DNA from: Streptomyces sp. SID13031
Lineage (GTDB): Bacteria > Actinomycetota > Actinomycetes > Propionibacteriales > Kribbellaceae
Length of the DNA: 64,000 nt
Assembly: GCF_010548305.1 (NCBI RefSeq)
Contig: NZ_JAAGLV010000016.1
Span: 62,001-126,000, forward strand
Reading direction: 5' to 3'
Shown here: positions 40,401-47,703 of the stretch, piece after piece
How positions within the stretch are numbered: the stretch's first letter is position 1
How the letters are laid out: the number at the start of each line of letters is the position of its first letter
Made by a program: the position numbers and the translations under genes
The notes under the pieces: model-generated
The model's input: only the letters and a program-made list of their open reading frames with translations
The model's database searches: none
What the model was told of the DNA's origin: nothing

Positions 40401-42268
40401 CTCTGCCGTTGGTGCAGACAGCGATGCGGAACCTGCGCCTGGTCACCGACGCGGTAAATCCCGGAACTGTCCCCGGACCGCCGGCCGATGATCTGCCGGC
40501 GCAGGCGCCCGCGCTGGCAAGTTGGTCCACGGCAGGTCCCGCCATACCGGCCGCGGGAGTCGTCAACGGCCCGGCAACGACGACGTACAAGGGTTTGCAA
40601 TTTGCGCTGTGGCGCGGCGCGGACTCTGGGCTCTACCTGTCGTCCAGCACGGATGGCAGCAGCTGGAAGCCGGCTGAACACATCCTCGCCAGTAACACCA
40701 CGAGTGCCGCCCCGGCGCTGACGGTCCACGATGGCAAGTTGTTCGCGTCCTGGACGGGCGCGGAAGATTCACAGGTCTACACGTCGTCGAGCGCCGACGG
40801 CAGTTCTTGGTCCGCTCCCACCCGGGTGACGCCGCAGGGCGTGCGATCGGCCGCTGCTCAAGGTTCCAGCGCGGGTCCTGCTCTTGCGTCAGTTGGCGGG
40901 AAGCTCCACGCCGTCTGGAAGGGCGCGGGCGACGACAGCGCGATGTACGCAGCGAGCAGCGTAGACGGAGTCACGTGGTCAGCGCCGGTAGCGGCCGGCA
41001 CCGACGGACACACATCGGCCGGCCCGGCGACTACCGCCTTGGGTGACAAGCTTGTCCTGGCCTGGACCAGCACTGACGGTGCGGTCGTTCGCTCGTCGAC
41101 CAGCAAGGACGGCATCGCCTGGACGGCACCAGTCGGGGTGGCAGCCGACAGCAAATCCGGTACCGGGCCTGCCTTGACGGTTGCTGACGGCGCGGCCTAT
41201 ATCGCCTGGAGAGGAGTCGGTGATGACACAGCGATGTACCTGTCGAGTTCCACCGACGGTTCCAGCTGGGCCGCACGGGTTCAGGCCGGCCGCGATGCCC
41301 GGACCTCGACCACCCCGGCAGTCGGTGCGTTCAACGGCCGGCTGTGGCTTACCTGGGCAACCGGCGCGGACAATCTCTGGTCCGCCTACGCGACCAGACT
41401 GCCGATCGCGAAACAGCCGACCGCGGTGGCTCTCGGCACCGGAATCCGGATCGCGAACGGGGAACCGGCACAGCTGACGGCCGTGCTCAGCAGTCAGGGA
41501 CCGATCGCGGGTCGCCCCGTGACGCTCTCGCTGGGAGCCGGAGCAACTCAGCAGAGTTGTTACGGCACCACCGATCTCACCGGTACGGCCCGATGCACCA
41601 TTGCCAAGGTTGACCAGCAACTGACCGATGCCGCCAGTACCAGATTCGCCGCGTCCTTCTTCGGAGACCGTGGCTATCAGGGGTCGGATGCCGCCGGTTC
41701 GGTCAGCCTCGAGTTCATGGCCGGCCGGGCGTTCGGGTTGTCAGCCGGCATCCACCTGCCGCTGGTACGGCTCGATCTGCTCGCCACACCCGACACCGGG
41801 CAGGTCCGTACTACCGGCGCTGGAATCAAAGAACCACCTTGTACGGCGCGAGTTGACACGCTCGTCATCACTGCAAGTGCCGTCTGCGCCAAGGTCACGA
41901 CCAGCACCAGTCCGAGCGTCTCGAAAGCTGCTACCACTGTGTCCGAGGTGCGGATCGGGATTCCCGGGATCGACGTTCTGGAGATTTCCGGTCTGACGGC
42001 AACCTCCACCAGTACCTGTACGTCGGCGACCGGTTCGGCCTCACTCACTCTGAAGGTGGCCGGCAAATCGGTGCCGATCTCGGGTGATCCCAACTCGGCG
42101 ATCGACCTCGGCGCCGGCGCGCGCCTGGTCGTCAACGAGCAGAAGCCGGTCGCGGGCGCCGACCGCGGTCTGACCGTCAACGCTGTTCATCTGACAGCGC
42201 TCGTCGGAACTGTGGACGTCGTCGTGGGCTCCAGTACCAGCAGCCTCCACAACTGCGCGTCCCGCTGA
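37409..42268 (+). CDS. Giant modular secreted protein: helical membrane-active-like region, five-repeat beta-propeller-like array, Ig-like and anchor-type domains
   Basis: A 1,619-residue protein beginning at ATG 37409 (or GTG 37406). A basic twin-Arg-containing N-terminus and hydrophobic stretch (about 20-42) form a signal peptide ending AQA. Residues about 50-340 are mostly helical. A 40-residue hydrophobic stretch (about 346-387) is followed by a long amphipathic coiled coil (about 389-476). Residues 480-1030 are unassigned with several Cys. At about 1037-1320 five repeats of the SSxDGxxW type resemble sialidase/BNR propeller blades. An Ig-like domain (about 1335-1430) and a C-terminal domain like the choice-of-anchor P family (ending LTVNAVHLTALVGTVDVVVGSS) complete it. 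Function unknown. The hydrophobic hairpin plus coiled coil recalls alpha pore-forming proteins, but that is only inference. Confidence 0.8.
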   Translation: MGGRKSVRWRVGRWGPRSAAAVGVMMSLSLVAGLGQLQAAQAVPAALDAEPAGLADVLLGSYILVTDKQSAEHLVVSADLLDWQARNPQADPDAIREHAAATEDKIDAKVADYLWQRNAAEAVGAAIEAIGPASAAAPIGPKVRELIFSIVGTSNVSRSGKASDRVSGAQQQIAWNSDFAKAQSSVWAGVAQQARANASFRGGWNAAIGATLGVDAATTGAILAATPQLRGTLDFGAIFAAQGSPSYPLVINEQLTKLTDKLKADRDKDFATFGKALDDRPPGAAWTEPDAKQREEAKKASEERLARMNDAKAGMDGLAFLAGLVSPDLGRQIRLFGDGAMQIAQAVDKVITAAQLVNTAFSLAAVGLTGNFIGAISTLVTLFAGAGETVDQQILKAIAALQKQIADLRVHLDRQFDRIDRKLDDQFVAMLGEFQKLGEDVQEVKDQAGTIAVNLANVENQLQVLGVTLLKAIQSLAKGPLWTTTDALIDYSFYHRDRLLTQEMYDQGEASFFSTARTTSAEDAFVVPEEAYTDVSAKVGPVLEQYGPYGSISFLGAYAHKALDSTYPQPGKVGNAAVWELAANGYSLLSSQNPTLAKEVSEIRAGQVITAGREIRDTAQSFSAPGPDGSTNKIFGSLTTKYRDEFVKLMNTVQDREQFVKDGKTYKLFGGLNQTIPSNGLESPLQAPQCDGSLGPLDTPTNVSGKLLPTAEMFARYIGLNNQNWAGPAYDVCWRATWENKHSEYDYTGPFQIRADFGDLAVVFEEGLTWPEKPRGVARTTSKIVTKDYQYQGCSRASPDVPFYCGDDPPITPPQKLVADWDGSAKANFQTDAESNSPVAPAEDATNRMTQFLTNKRIEHYQKAAAFLRQNPSTTSELNLLVSLHRAYTQLGFPRALEGDDNLRALLFGDHAIYNDTPDEYNAIAGMIDAAAVNLADNKPPEQQDQMEGTDKCQRLDGLTGDDPFIACLAWSSAVRLNRLAGRYAEHFKARSEGIDETLPLVQTAMRNLRLVTDAVNPGTVPGPPADDLPAQAPALASWSTAGPAIPAAGVVNGPATTTYKGLQFALWRGADSGLYLSSSTDGSSWKPAEHILASNTTSAAPALTVHDGKLFASWTGAEDSQVYTSSSADGSSWSAPTRVTPQGVRSAAAQGSSAGPALASVGGKLHAVWKGAGDDSAMYAASSVDGVTWSAPVAAGTDGHTSAGPATTALGDKLVLAWTSTDGAVVRSSTSKDGIAWTAPVGVAADSKSGTGPALTVADGAAYIAWRGVGDDTAMYLSSSTDGSSWAARVQAGRDARTSTTPAVGAFNGRLWLTWATGADNLWSAYATRLPIAKQPTAVALGTGIRIANGEPAQLTAVLSSQGPIAGRPVTLSLGAGATQQSCYGTTDLTGTARCTIAKVDQQLTDAASTRFAASFFGDRGYQGSDAAGSVSLEFMAGRAFGLSAGIHLPLVRLDLLATPDTGQVRTTGAGIKEPPCTARVDTLVITASAVCAKVTTSTSPSVSKAATTVSEVRIGIPGIDVLEISGLTATSTSTCTSATGSASLTLKVAGKSVPISGDPNSAIDLGAGARLVVNEQKPVAGADRGLTVNAVHLTALVGTVDVVVGSSTSSLHNCASR

Positions 42269-42275
42269 AGCGGAC

Positions 42276-42306
42276 CCCTGCCCGGTCGAAACCCGACCGG
42301 GCAGGG
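42276..42306. terminator. Bidirectional hairpin terminator
   Basis: A perfect 13-bp stem CCCTGCCCGGTCG / CGACCGGGCAGGG with a 5-nt loop lies between the convergent stops of the giant secreted protein (42268) and the sigma factor (42318). Confidence 0.85.
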
Positions 42307-42317
42307 CTGCGGTGAGG

Positions 42318-43532
42318 TCAATCCAGTGCGGCTGCCTTGCGTAGTAGTACTGAGCGTTCGTGTTGGTTGGTGCACAGCCGGGCCGCCAGTTCCAGCTCCG
42401 TGCGCGCCTCCGGTCGCCGTCCGAGCCGAGCCAGCAGCTCCCCGCGTACGGTCGGAACCAGATGCGAACCGGGGAGCCGGTCCAGGGCGATCAGCTCGTC
42501 CACGATGGCCAGGGCTTGCGCCGGGCCCGAGGCCATCGCCACGGCGACGGCCCGATTGAGCTCGACCACCGGCGAGGGCGCGACCCGGCCGAGCGCCTCG
42601 TAGAGCACCACGATCCGGTCCCAGTCGGTGTCCTCGACCGAGGGCGCCGACGCGTGGGCGGCGGCGATCGCGGCCTGCAGGCCGTACGGACCGAGCCCGC
42701 GAGCCGATGCCTTGACCAGCGCGGCCAGCCCACGGTTGATCGCCGAGAAGTCCCACCGCCGCCGGTCCTGGTCCGCCAGCAGGACCGGCGAACCGTCCGG
42801 GTCGGTCCGAGCCTGGAAGCGCGCGGCCGTCAGCTCACACAACGCCAGCAGGCCGTGTACCTCCGGCTCGTCCGGCTGCAGCGCGGCCAGCGTGCGGGCC
42901 AGCCGGATCGCCTCGTACGCAACGTCGGGGCGCAGCAGCCGATCGCCCGACGTGGCCGTCGACCCCTCGGTGAAGATCACGTAGATGACGCTGAGCACAC
43001 CGCCCAGCCGCTCCCGCCGCTCGCCGGGAGCCGGCAGCTCGAACGGCACCCCGGCCGCCGCGATCGTCTTCTTGGCCCGGGTGATGCGGGCCTGCACGGT
43101 CGGCACAGGTACCAGGAACGCGCGGGCGATCTGTTCGGTGGACAGCCCGGCGACCACGCGCAGGGTCAACGCCACCCGGGCTTCGGGGGAAAGTACCGGG
43201 TGGCAGCTGACGAACATCAGCGCCAGGATGTCGTCGTCGATCCGGTCAGGGTCGATCTCCTCGTCGATCACCGGGTCCTCTGCCAACACGGCGTACCGGT
43301 CCTTCAAGGCGGTCCGGCGGCGGATCGCGTCGATCGCCCGTCGCCGGGCCGTGGCCATCAGCCAGCCGGCCGGGCTGGCCGGAGGGTTCAGTGGCCACGA
43401 CACGAGCGCCTCGGCCACCGCTTCCTGGGCGGCGTCCTCGGCCAGCCCGAAATCGCCGGTGAACCGGGTCAGCGCAGCAACGATCCGCGCCGACTCGATC
43501 CGCCAGACGGCCTCGACGTCGGCTGTACCCAT
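42318..43532 (-). CDS. ECF42-group RNA polymerase sigma factor with C-terminal TPR-like extension
   Basis: A 404-residue ECF sigma factor. Region 2 is at about residues 10-75 (FGLAEDAAQEAVAEAL, PAGWLMATARRRAIDAIRR) and region 4 at about 110-165 (LTLRVVAGLSTEQIARAFLVPVPTVQARITRAKK). The large C-terminal half with ARTLAALQPDEPEVHGLLALCELTAAR and WDRIVVLYEALGRVAPSPVVELNRAVAVAMA is the DUF6596/TPR-type extension that defines group ECF42. That group has no anti-sigma factor and is encoded next to DGPF (YCII-related) genes, as here. The extension is thought to control activity. Its ATG overlaps the stop of the DGPF gene (TGATG), so the two are co-translated. Confidence 0.92.
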   Translation of the reverse strand: MGTADVEAVWRIESARIVAALTRFTGDFGLAEDAAQEAVAEALVSWPLNPPASPAGWLMATARRRAIDAIRRRTALKDRYAVLAEDPVIDEEIDPDRIDDDILALMFVSCHPVLSPEARVALTLRVVAGLSTEQIARAFLVPVPTVQARITRAKKTIAAAGVPFELPAPGERRERLGGVLSVIYVIFTEGSTATSGDRLLRPDVAYEAIRLARTLAALQPDEPEVHGLLALCELTAARFQARTDPDGSPVLLADQDRRRWDFSAINRGLAALVKASARGLGPYGLQAAIAAAHASAPSVEDTDWDRIVVLYEALGRVAPSPVVELNRAVAVAMASGPAQALAIVDELIALDRLPGSHLVPTVRGELLARLGRRPEARTELELAARLCTNQHERSVLLRKAAALD

Positions 43533-43948
43533 CAGCTCCGGCCGGCGCTCTCGCTCCCGGCCCGCTCCTCGACGGCCCGCTCGATGCCCTGCGGCATCTC
43601 GTCATCGCCGACCACCCGCCGGACCTCGATCTTGGACCCGGTGACCGCCGGGATCCGCTTGGCCCACTCGACCGCCTCCTGCTTCGAGGCGACATCGAGC
43701 AGGAAGTAGCCCCCGAACAGTTCCTTGGTCTCTCCGTACGGCCCGTCCGTGACCACCGGCGTCTCGCCACTGAAGTCGACCACGACGCCCTGGCCCGCAT
43801 CGTCCAGCCCGGCGGCCTCGACGAACACCCCGGCCTTCACCAGCGCCTCGATGTACTGGTAGGTCGAGGCCGCCAACTCCTCGAACCCGTCCATCAGCGC
43901 CGCATTCGACTCATCGGTGCCCCGCATGATCAGCATGTACTTCGACAT
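43532..43948 (-). CDS. YCII-related DGPF-domain protein
   Basis: A 138-residue small protein of the YCII/DGPF group, start ATG 43948 with GAGGAGA upstream. It opens with SKYMLIMRG and carries the signature VTDGPYGETKELFGGYFLLDV (DGPF motif, here DGPY). The fold is a small ferredoxin-like barrel. Members are the usual targets of ECF42 sigma factors and are suspected to be small enzymes, but no reaction is established. It is the first gene of the pair with the sigma factor, preceded by a promoter that fits the ECF42 consensus. Confidence 0.9.
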   Translation of the reverse strand: MSKYMLIMRGTDESNAALMDGFEELAASTYQYIEALVKAGVFVEAAGLDDAGQGVVVDFSGETPVVTDGPYGETKELFGGYFLLDVASKQEAVEWAKRIPAVTGSKIEVRRVVGDDEMPQGIERAVEERAGSESAGRS

Positions 43949-43997
43949 CGCGTTCTCCTCGTCCGGCGGAACCGCCTCTCGGCCCTCGCACCCACAG

Positions 43998-44024
43998 GTC
44001 GAACGGCCGGCCCACGGATCGACA
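43998..44024 (-). promoter_or_regulatory. ECF42-type promoter of the DGPF-sigma operon
   Basis: On the minus strand TGTCGA (44024-44019) is followed, 17 nt later, by CGACC (about 44001-43997), about 50 nt before the DGPF start. Published ECF42 work reports TGTCGA at -35 and a CGA-type -10, so this is a good candidate for autoregulation by the sigma factor. The match was made by eye and from memory of that consensus. Confidence 0.7.
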
Positions 44025-44388
44025 CAGCCCCGGAAAAACCTATCGTCGCAGCAACAAACCCCACGCCTGCTCCGCCACACCTGGCGAACAGGGTGAGCGC
44101 GGGCGCTGACTGACCGCCGTTCCTGGCGAACGGGTGACCCGCACGGGCTGCCTGCGAGTGCTCCTCAGTGGGCCTGCCATTTCGCTGAGCCCCGGCACGC
44201 TTTTCGTTGGTGGCTACGGATGAGCCCCCGGGGGTTGCGGTCGGATGGTGCGTCGGCCCGCTTGCAGTCGCCAAGTGGCGAGCCGCGCACCTGGGTGGCG
44301 TGGGGTTGGGCAGTGACAGGGAACCTCCGCGCCGCCACAATGGGCGGTCTCAGCGGAGCAGTGGGTGACGGAGAAGGGGAGGGCGGGC
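44025..44388. other. Intergenic region between DGPF operon and tandem GGDEF genes
   Basis: No gene is supported. Two near-identical direct repeats starting CCTGGCGAAC and continuing GGGTGA lie at 44080 and 44122, 42 bp apart, four helical turns. A perfect dyad TCGCCA-AG-TGGCGA is at 44268-44281. These may be regulatory sites for the GGDEF operon. Confidence 0.5.
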
Positions 44389-45942
44389 ATGGAGGCCGGG
44401 CGGATTTCCGCACGGATCGCGGCGGCGATGACGCTTGCCCAGTCGGGCGGGCATGTGGTTGCGGCTGCCCAGATCGAGGCCATCCGCGCCGAGCTCGGCG
44501 GCGTACCGAGTTATGAGCTGGCCGCGGCGGAGTACGTGCGTGGAGTGACCGCACATCACGCCAGCGATGCCGACGAAGCGCTGGCCGCGGTGGATGCGTG
44601 CCTCGACGTCGCCCGGGCGATCGACGAGCCGGGCTGGGAGGCCAACGCGTATCCGATCCGCGTGATCAACCTCGCCCGGAGCGGACGCGGTGGCGACACC
44701 ATCACCGACCTCGTCGCCGCGGAGCACGCCTTGAGCCGGACTACCCATCCGGGGTTGCGTGGTTGGGCCCACACCGGTCTCGGTTACGCGTACGACGTAC
44801 TGCGGCTGTTCGAGCTGTGCATCCCGCACTACGAGATCGCCGCCGGCATCGAGGAAGACGCACTCGACCTGATCGAGTCCCCCGCGATCGACCGGCTCAA
44901 CCTCGCCGAGACCCAGCTCCGGTGGGCCCACGAACTCGAGCGCCTCGGCGATCCGTCGTACCAGGCCGAGATCGACGAGCGGCTCGCCTCGGCCGCGCAC
45001 TGGGCGCGCGAGGCGGAGACGGTGATCGTCGATGACGAGAGCCAGGAGTACTGGCGGTTGAGCGCGCAGATCTGGCTGGCCGCGGCGGCGACCTCGACCG
45101 ACCCGGCGGCCGCGATCGAAACGCTGACCCAGTGCCGCGACGAGATCAGCAAGCTCGGCGAGACCGAACGGCTGGCGATCGCAGGCGCCTACCTGGCAAG
45201 GGCTTTCGCAGCGCTCGGCGACGTGGAGCGGGCTCGCGCGGCCGCCGATCGCGCCATCGAAGACCTGCTCCCGTTGGCTGATCCGTCGACGCAACTCCTC
45301 GTCCTGCAGACCCGGTCCGAGCTCGCAGCGCTGGCCGGCGACCACGGTGCCGAGGCCGCACTCGACTACGCCTACTCGGTGGCGCGGGCCTGGTGGAAGG
45401 AACGCCAGCGCGCGCTGAACGGAGTACGGCACGCACTGGTCACCCATGACCTCTCGGCCCGCCACGATGCCGAGTGGCACGCCGCGCGCCAGGACGCGTT
45501 GACGGGGATCGGCAACCGCCGGGCGATGGACGAACGGCTGACCGCGGCCCGTGATTCGCAGCGCGCGGTGACCTTGCTGGCCATCGACGTCGATGACCTC
45601 AAGGTCGTGAACGATACCTTCGGGCATGCCTACGGGGACGAATTGCTGCAACTTGTTGCAGATCTGCTGGTAGAACAGGCGCGTGCCACCGATGCCGTGA
45701 TTCGATCGGGAGGGGACGAGTTCTTCGTGGTGCTGGATCAGCCCGACGCCAAGGGTGGCGCGCAGCTCGCCGAGCGGATCCGCGCCGCGGTCGCCCTGGT
45801 CGCGGCCACGACGGCCAAGCCGTGGCTCGGCAAGCTGGGCCTGAGCATCGGGTACGCCGCGACCGCGGAAGGCGTGCCGGTGGAGCTGCTCGTCCCGATG
45901 GCGGACGGCCGGCTGTACGAGGACAAGCGCCGTTCCAGGTAA
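44389..45942 (+). CDS. Diguanylate cyclase with TPR-like N-terminus, copy 1
   Basis: A 517-residue cytoplasmic protein, start ATG 44389 (AAGGGGAGGG upstream). Residues 1 to about 345 are alpha-helical repeats rich in Ala/Leu (AAEYVRGVTAHHASDADEALAAVDACLDVARAI and similar), TPR-like, probably a sensing or partner platform. The C-terminus is a GGDEF domain: DALTGIGNRRAMDERL, IDVDDLKVVNDTFGHAYGDELL, and the intact active-site GGDEF at 441-445. An RxxD inhibitory site (RATD, 432-435) is correctly placed. It should make cyclic di-GMP from GTP with product inhibition. A close paralogue follows 49 bp downstream on the same strand. Confidence 0.9.
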   Translation: MEAGRISARIAAAMTLAQSGGHVVAAAQIEAIRAELGGVPSYELAAAEYVRGVTAHHASDADEALAAVDACLDVARAIDEPGWEANAYPIRVINLARSGRGGDTITDLVAAEHALSRTTHPGLRGWAHTGLGYAYDVLRLFELCIPHYEIAAGIEEDALDLIESPAIDRLNLAETQLRWAHELERLGDPSYQAEIDERLASAAHWAREAETVIVDDESQEYWRLSAQIWLAAAATSTDPAAAIETLTQCRDEISKLGETERLAIAGAYLARAFAALGDVERARAAADRAIEDLLPLADPSTQLLVLQTRSELAALAGDHGAEAALDYAYSVARAWWKERQRALNGVRHALVTHDLSARHDAEWHAARQDALTGIGNRRAMDERLTAARDSQRAVTLLAIDVDDLKVVNDTFGHAYGDELLQLVADLLVEQARATDAVIRSGGDEFFVVLDQPDAKGGAQLAERIRAAVALVAATTAKPWLGKLGLSIGYAATAEGVPVELLVPMADGRLYEDKRRSR

Positions 45943-45991
45943 GCGCAGACGCAAGACAGGCTCGAGCAAGACAGAGGGACGGGGAGGCTGG

Positions 45992-47560
45992 GTGCGGGAA
46001 ACGTCGGGGGTGACCGCGCGGATCGCGGCAGCGATGACGCGGGCCCAGTCGGGCAACCCGGCCGGAGCGGCGACCGACATCCGCGCACTGCTCGCCGAGC
46101 TCGGCCCGGAGCCGAGCAGCGAACGCGCTGCCGCGGAGTACGTCCGGGCCGTCGCGGCGCATCACGCGACCGACACCGACGCGGCCATGGACGCCGTCGA
46201 CGGCTGCATCCGGGTGTCCCGCGCGATCGAGGAGCCCGGCTGGGAGGCCAATGCGATCGCGGTCCGGATCGTCACGCTGATCCGCACCGGCGAAGGTGGC
46301 GACTCGGTAGCCGACCTGGTCGCCGCCGAGAACGCGTTGGCCCGGACGAAGGACCCCGGCCTCGCGAGCTGGGCGCACACCGGGCTCGGGTACGCCTACG
46401 ACCTGCTGCGGTTGTTCGAGCTGTGCATCCCGCATTTCGAGTTCGCCGCCGCGGCGGAGGTCGACCCGCTCGGGCTGCCCGAGTCCCCCGCGATCAACCG
46501 GCTGAACCTGGCCGAGTCCAACCTCCGTTGGGCGCACGAGATGGAGCGGCTCGGCGACCCGGCGTACGACGAGGAGATCCTTCGCCGGCGCCAGGAGGCC
46601 AAGCGCTGGGCGGCGGAGGCGAACGGCGTGATCGTCCGCGCGAACCTGATCGGCTACTGGCCGATCGCCGGGCGGATGTGGCTGGCAGCAAGCGATTTCG
46701 ACGCGGATCCGGCCGAGGCCGTGGTCATCCTCAAGGACTGCCGCGACCAGCTGGCCAAGCTGGGTTCGCCGGAGCCGGCCGCGATCGCCGGTGCCTATCT
46801 GGCCAAGGCCTACGCGTCGATGGGCCGGCTCGACGAGGCGATGGAGGCTGCCGAGCGGTCCGCGACAGATCTGCCACCGACCTCGGATCCGCCCGTTGAG
46901 GCGCTGGTCCGGCACACCGCAGTACGGATCGTGGCGGACTCCGGAGACGCCGGTGCCGCGTCCGGCCTGCAGTATGCGCGAGCGATCACGCGTGGCTGGT
47001 GGGCAGAACGGCTACGCGGCCTGTACGCCGTACGGAGCGCGCTGGCGACCCATGAGCTCTCCATCAGGCATGACGCCGAGTGGCGAGCGGCGCGGGAGGA
47101 CCCGCTGACCGGCGTGGGCAACCGCCGGGCGCTGGACGAGCGGATGGGCGCGGCGCTCGACTCCGGCCGCTCGATCGCCGTGCTCGCGATCGACGTCGAC
47201 AACCTGAAGGTCGTCAACGACAGTCATGGCCATGCCTGCGGCGACGAGGTACTGCGCCGCGTCGCCCAACTGCTGACCGAGCAGTGCCGCGCCGACGACG
47301 TGGTCGCGCGGGCGGGTGGGGACGAGTTCGTCGTCGTCCTGGACAACCCCGACGAGCGCGGCGCCGGCGAGCTCGTCGAGCGCATCAAGGCCGCCGCGGA
47401 CCGGGTCGCCCGGGGCGCGGTCGAGCCGTGGTTCGCCATGCTCCGGTTGAGTATCGGCCAGGCGAGCAGCACCGACGGTACTTCGATCAACGAACTGCTG
47501 ACCGTCGCCGACCGGCGCATGTACGAGGAGAAGCGCCACCGCCGCACCAAATCAACCTGA
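45992..47560 (+). CDS. Diguanylate cyclase with TPR-like N-terminus, copy 2
   Basis: A 522-residue paralogue of the upstream gene, start GTG 45992 with GGGGAGG. It keeps the helical repeats (AAAEYVRAVAAHHATDTDAAMDAVDGCIRVSRAIEEPGWEANA is almost the same as copy 1) and the GGDEF domain: DPLTGVGNRRALDERM, IDVDNLKVVNDSHGHACGDEVL, GGDEF at 442-446 and RADD inhibitory site at 433-436. Both copies have full active sites, so both are predicted to be active. Divergence is greatest in the second half of the helical domain, suggesting different inputs. It converges on the methyltransferase gene. Confidence 0.9.
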   Translation: MRETSGVTARIAAAMTRAQSGNPAGAATDIRALLAELGPEPSSERAAAEYVRAVAAHHATDTDAAMDAVDGCIRVSRAIEEPGWEANAIAVRIVTLIRTGEGGDSVADLVAAENALARTKDPGLASWAHTGLGYAYDLLRLFELCIPHFEFAAAAEVDPLGLPESPAINRLNLAESNLRWAHEMERLGDPAYDEEILRRRQEAKRWAAEANGVIVRANLIGYWPIAGRMWLAASDFDADPAEAVVILKDCRDQLAKLGSPEPAAIAGAYLAKAYASMGRLDEAMEAAERSATDLPPTSDPPVEALVRHTAVRIVADSGDAGAASGLQYARAITRGWWAERLRGLYAVRSALATHELSIRHDAEWRAAREDPLTGVGNRRALDERMGAALDSGRSIAVLAIDVDNLKVVNDSHGHACGDEVLRRVAQLLTEQCRADDVVARAGGDEFVVVLDNPDERGAGELVERIKAAADRVARGAVEPWFAMLRLSIGQASSTDGTSINELLTVADRRMYEEKRHRRTKST

Positions 47561-47703
47561 CCGACCCGCTCCAGCACCAATCCGCACCCCGCGCCAGCAC
47601 TGTCTCCACCCCCTGCACCCATCGCGAACGACGACTCGCCCGCCGCCAGTCGGGGCGAGCGCCGAGTGGGTTTCAACCGAAACCACCCGGGCGTCGCTTG
47701 GGG

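Noticed and set aside
44083-44340. Small genes in the region before the first GGDEF gene
   Set aside because: The open frames there are Arg/Pro-rich and have no ribosome sites.
47640-47700. Hairpin between the GGDEF and methyltransferase genes
   Set aside because: GTGGGTTTC / GAAACCAC can pair, but extension fails at several positions, so I do not claim a terminator.
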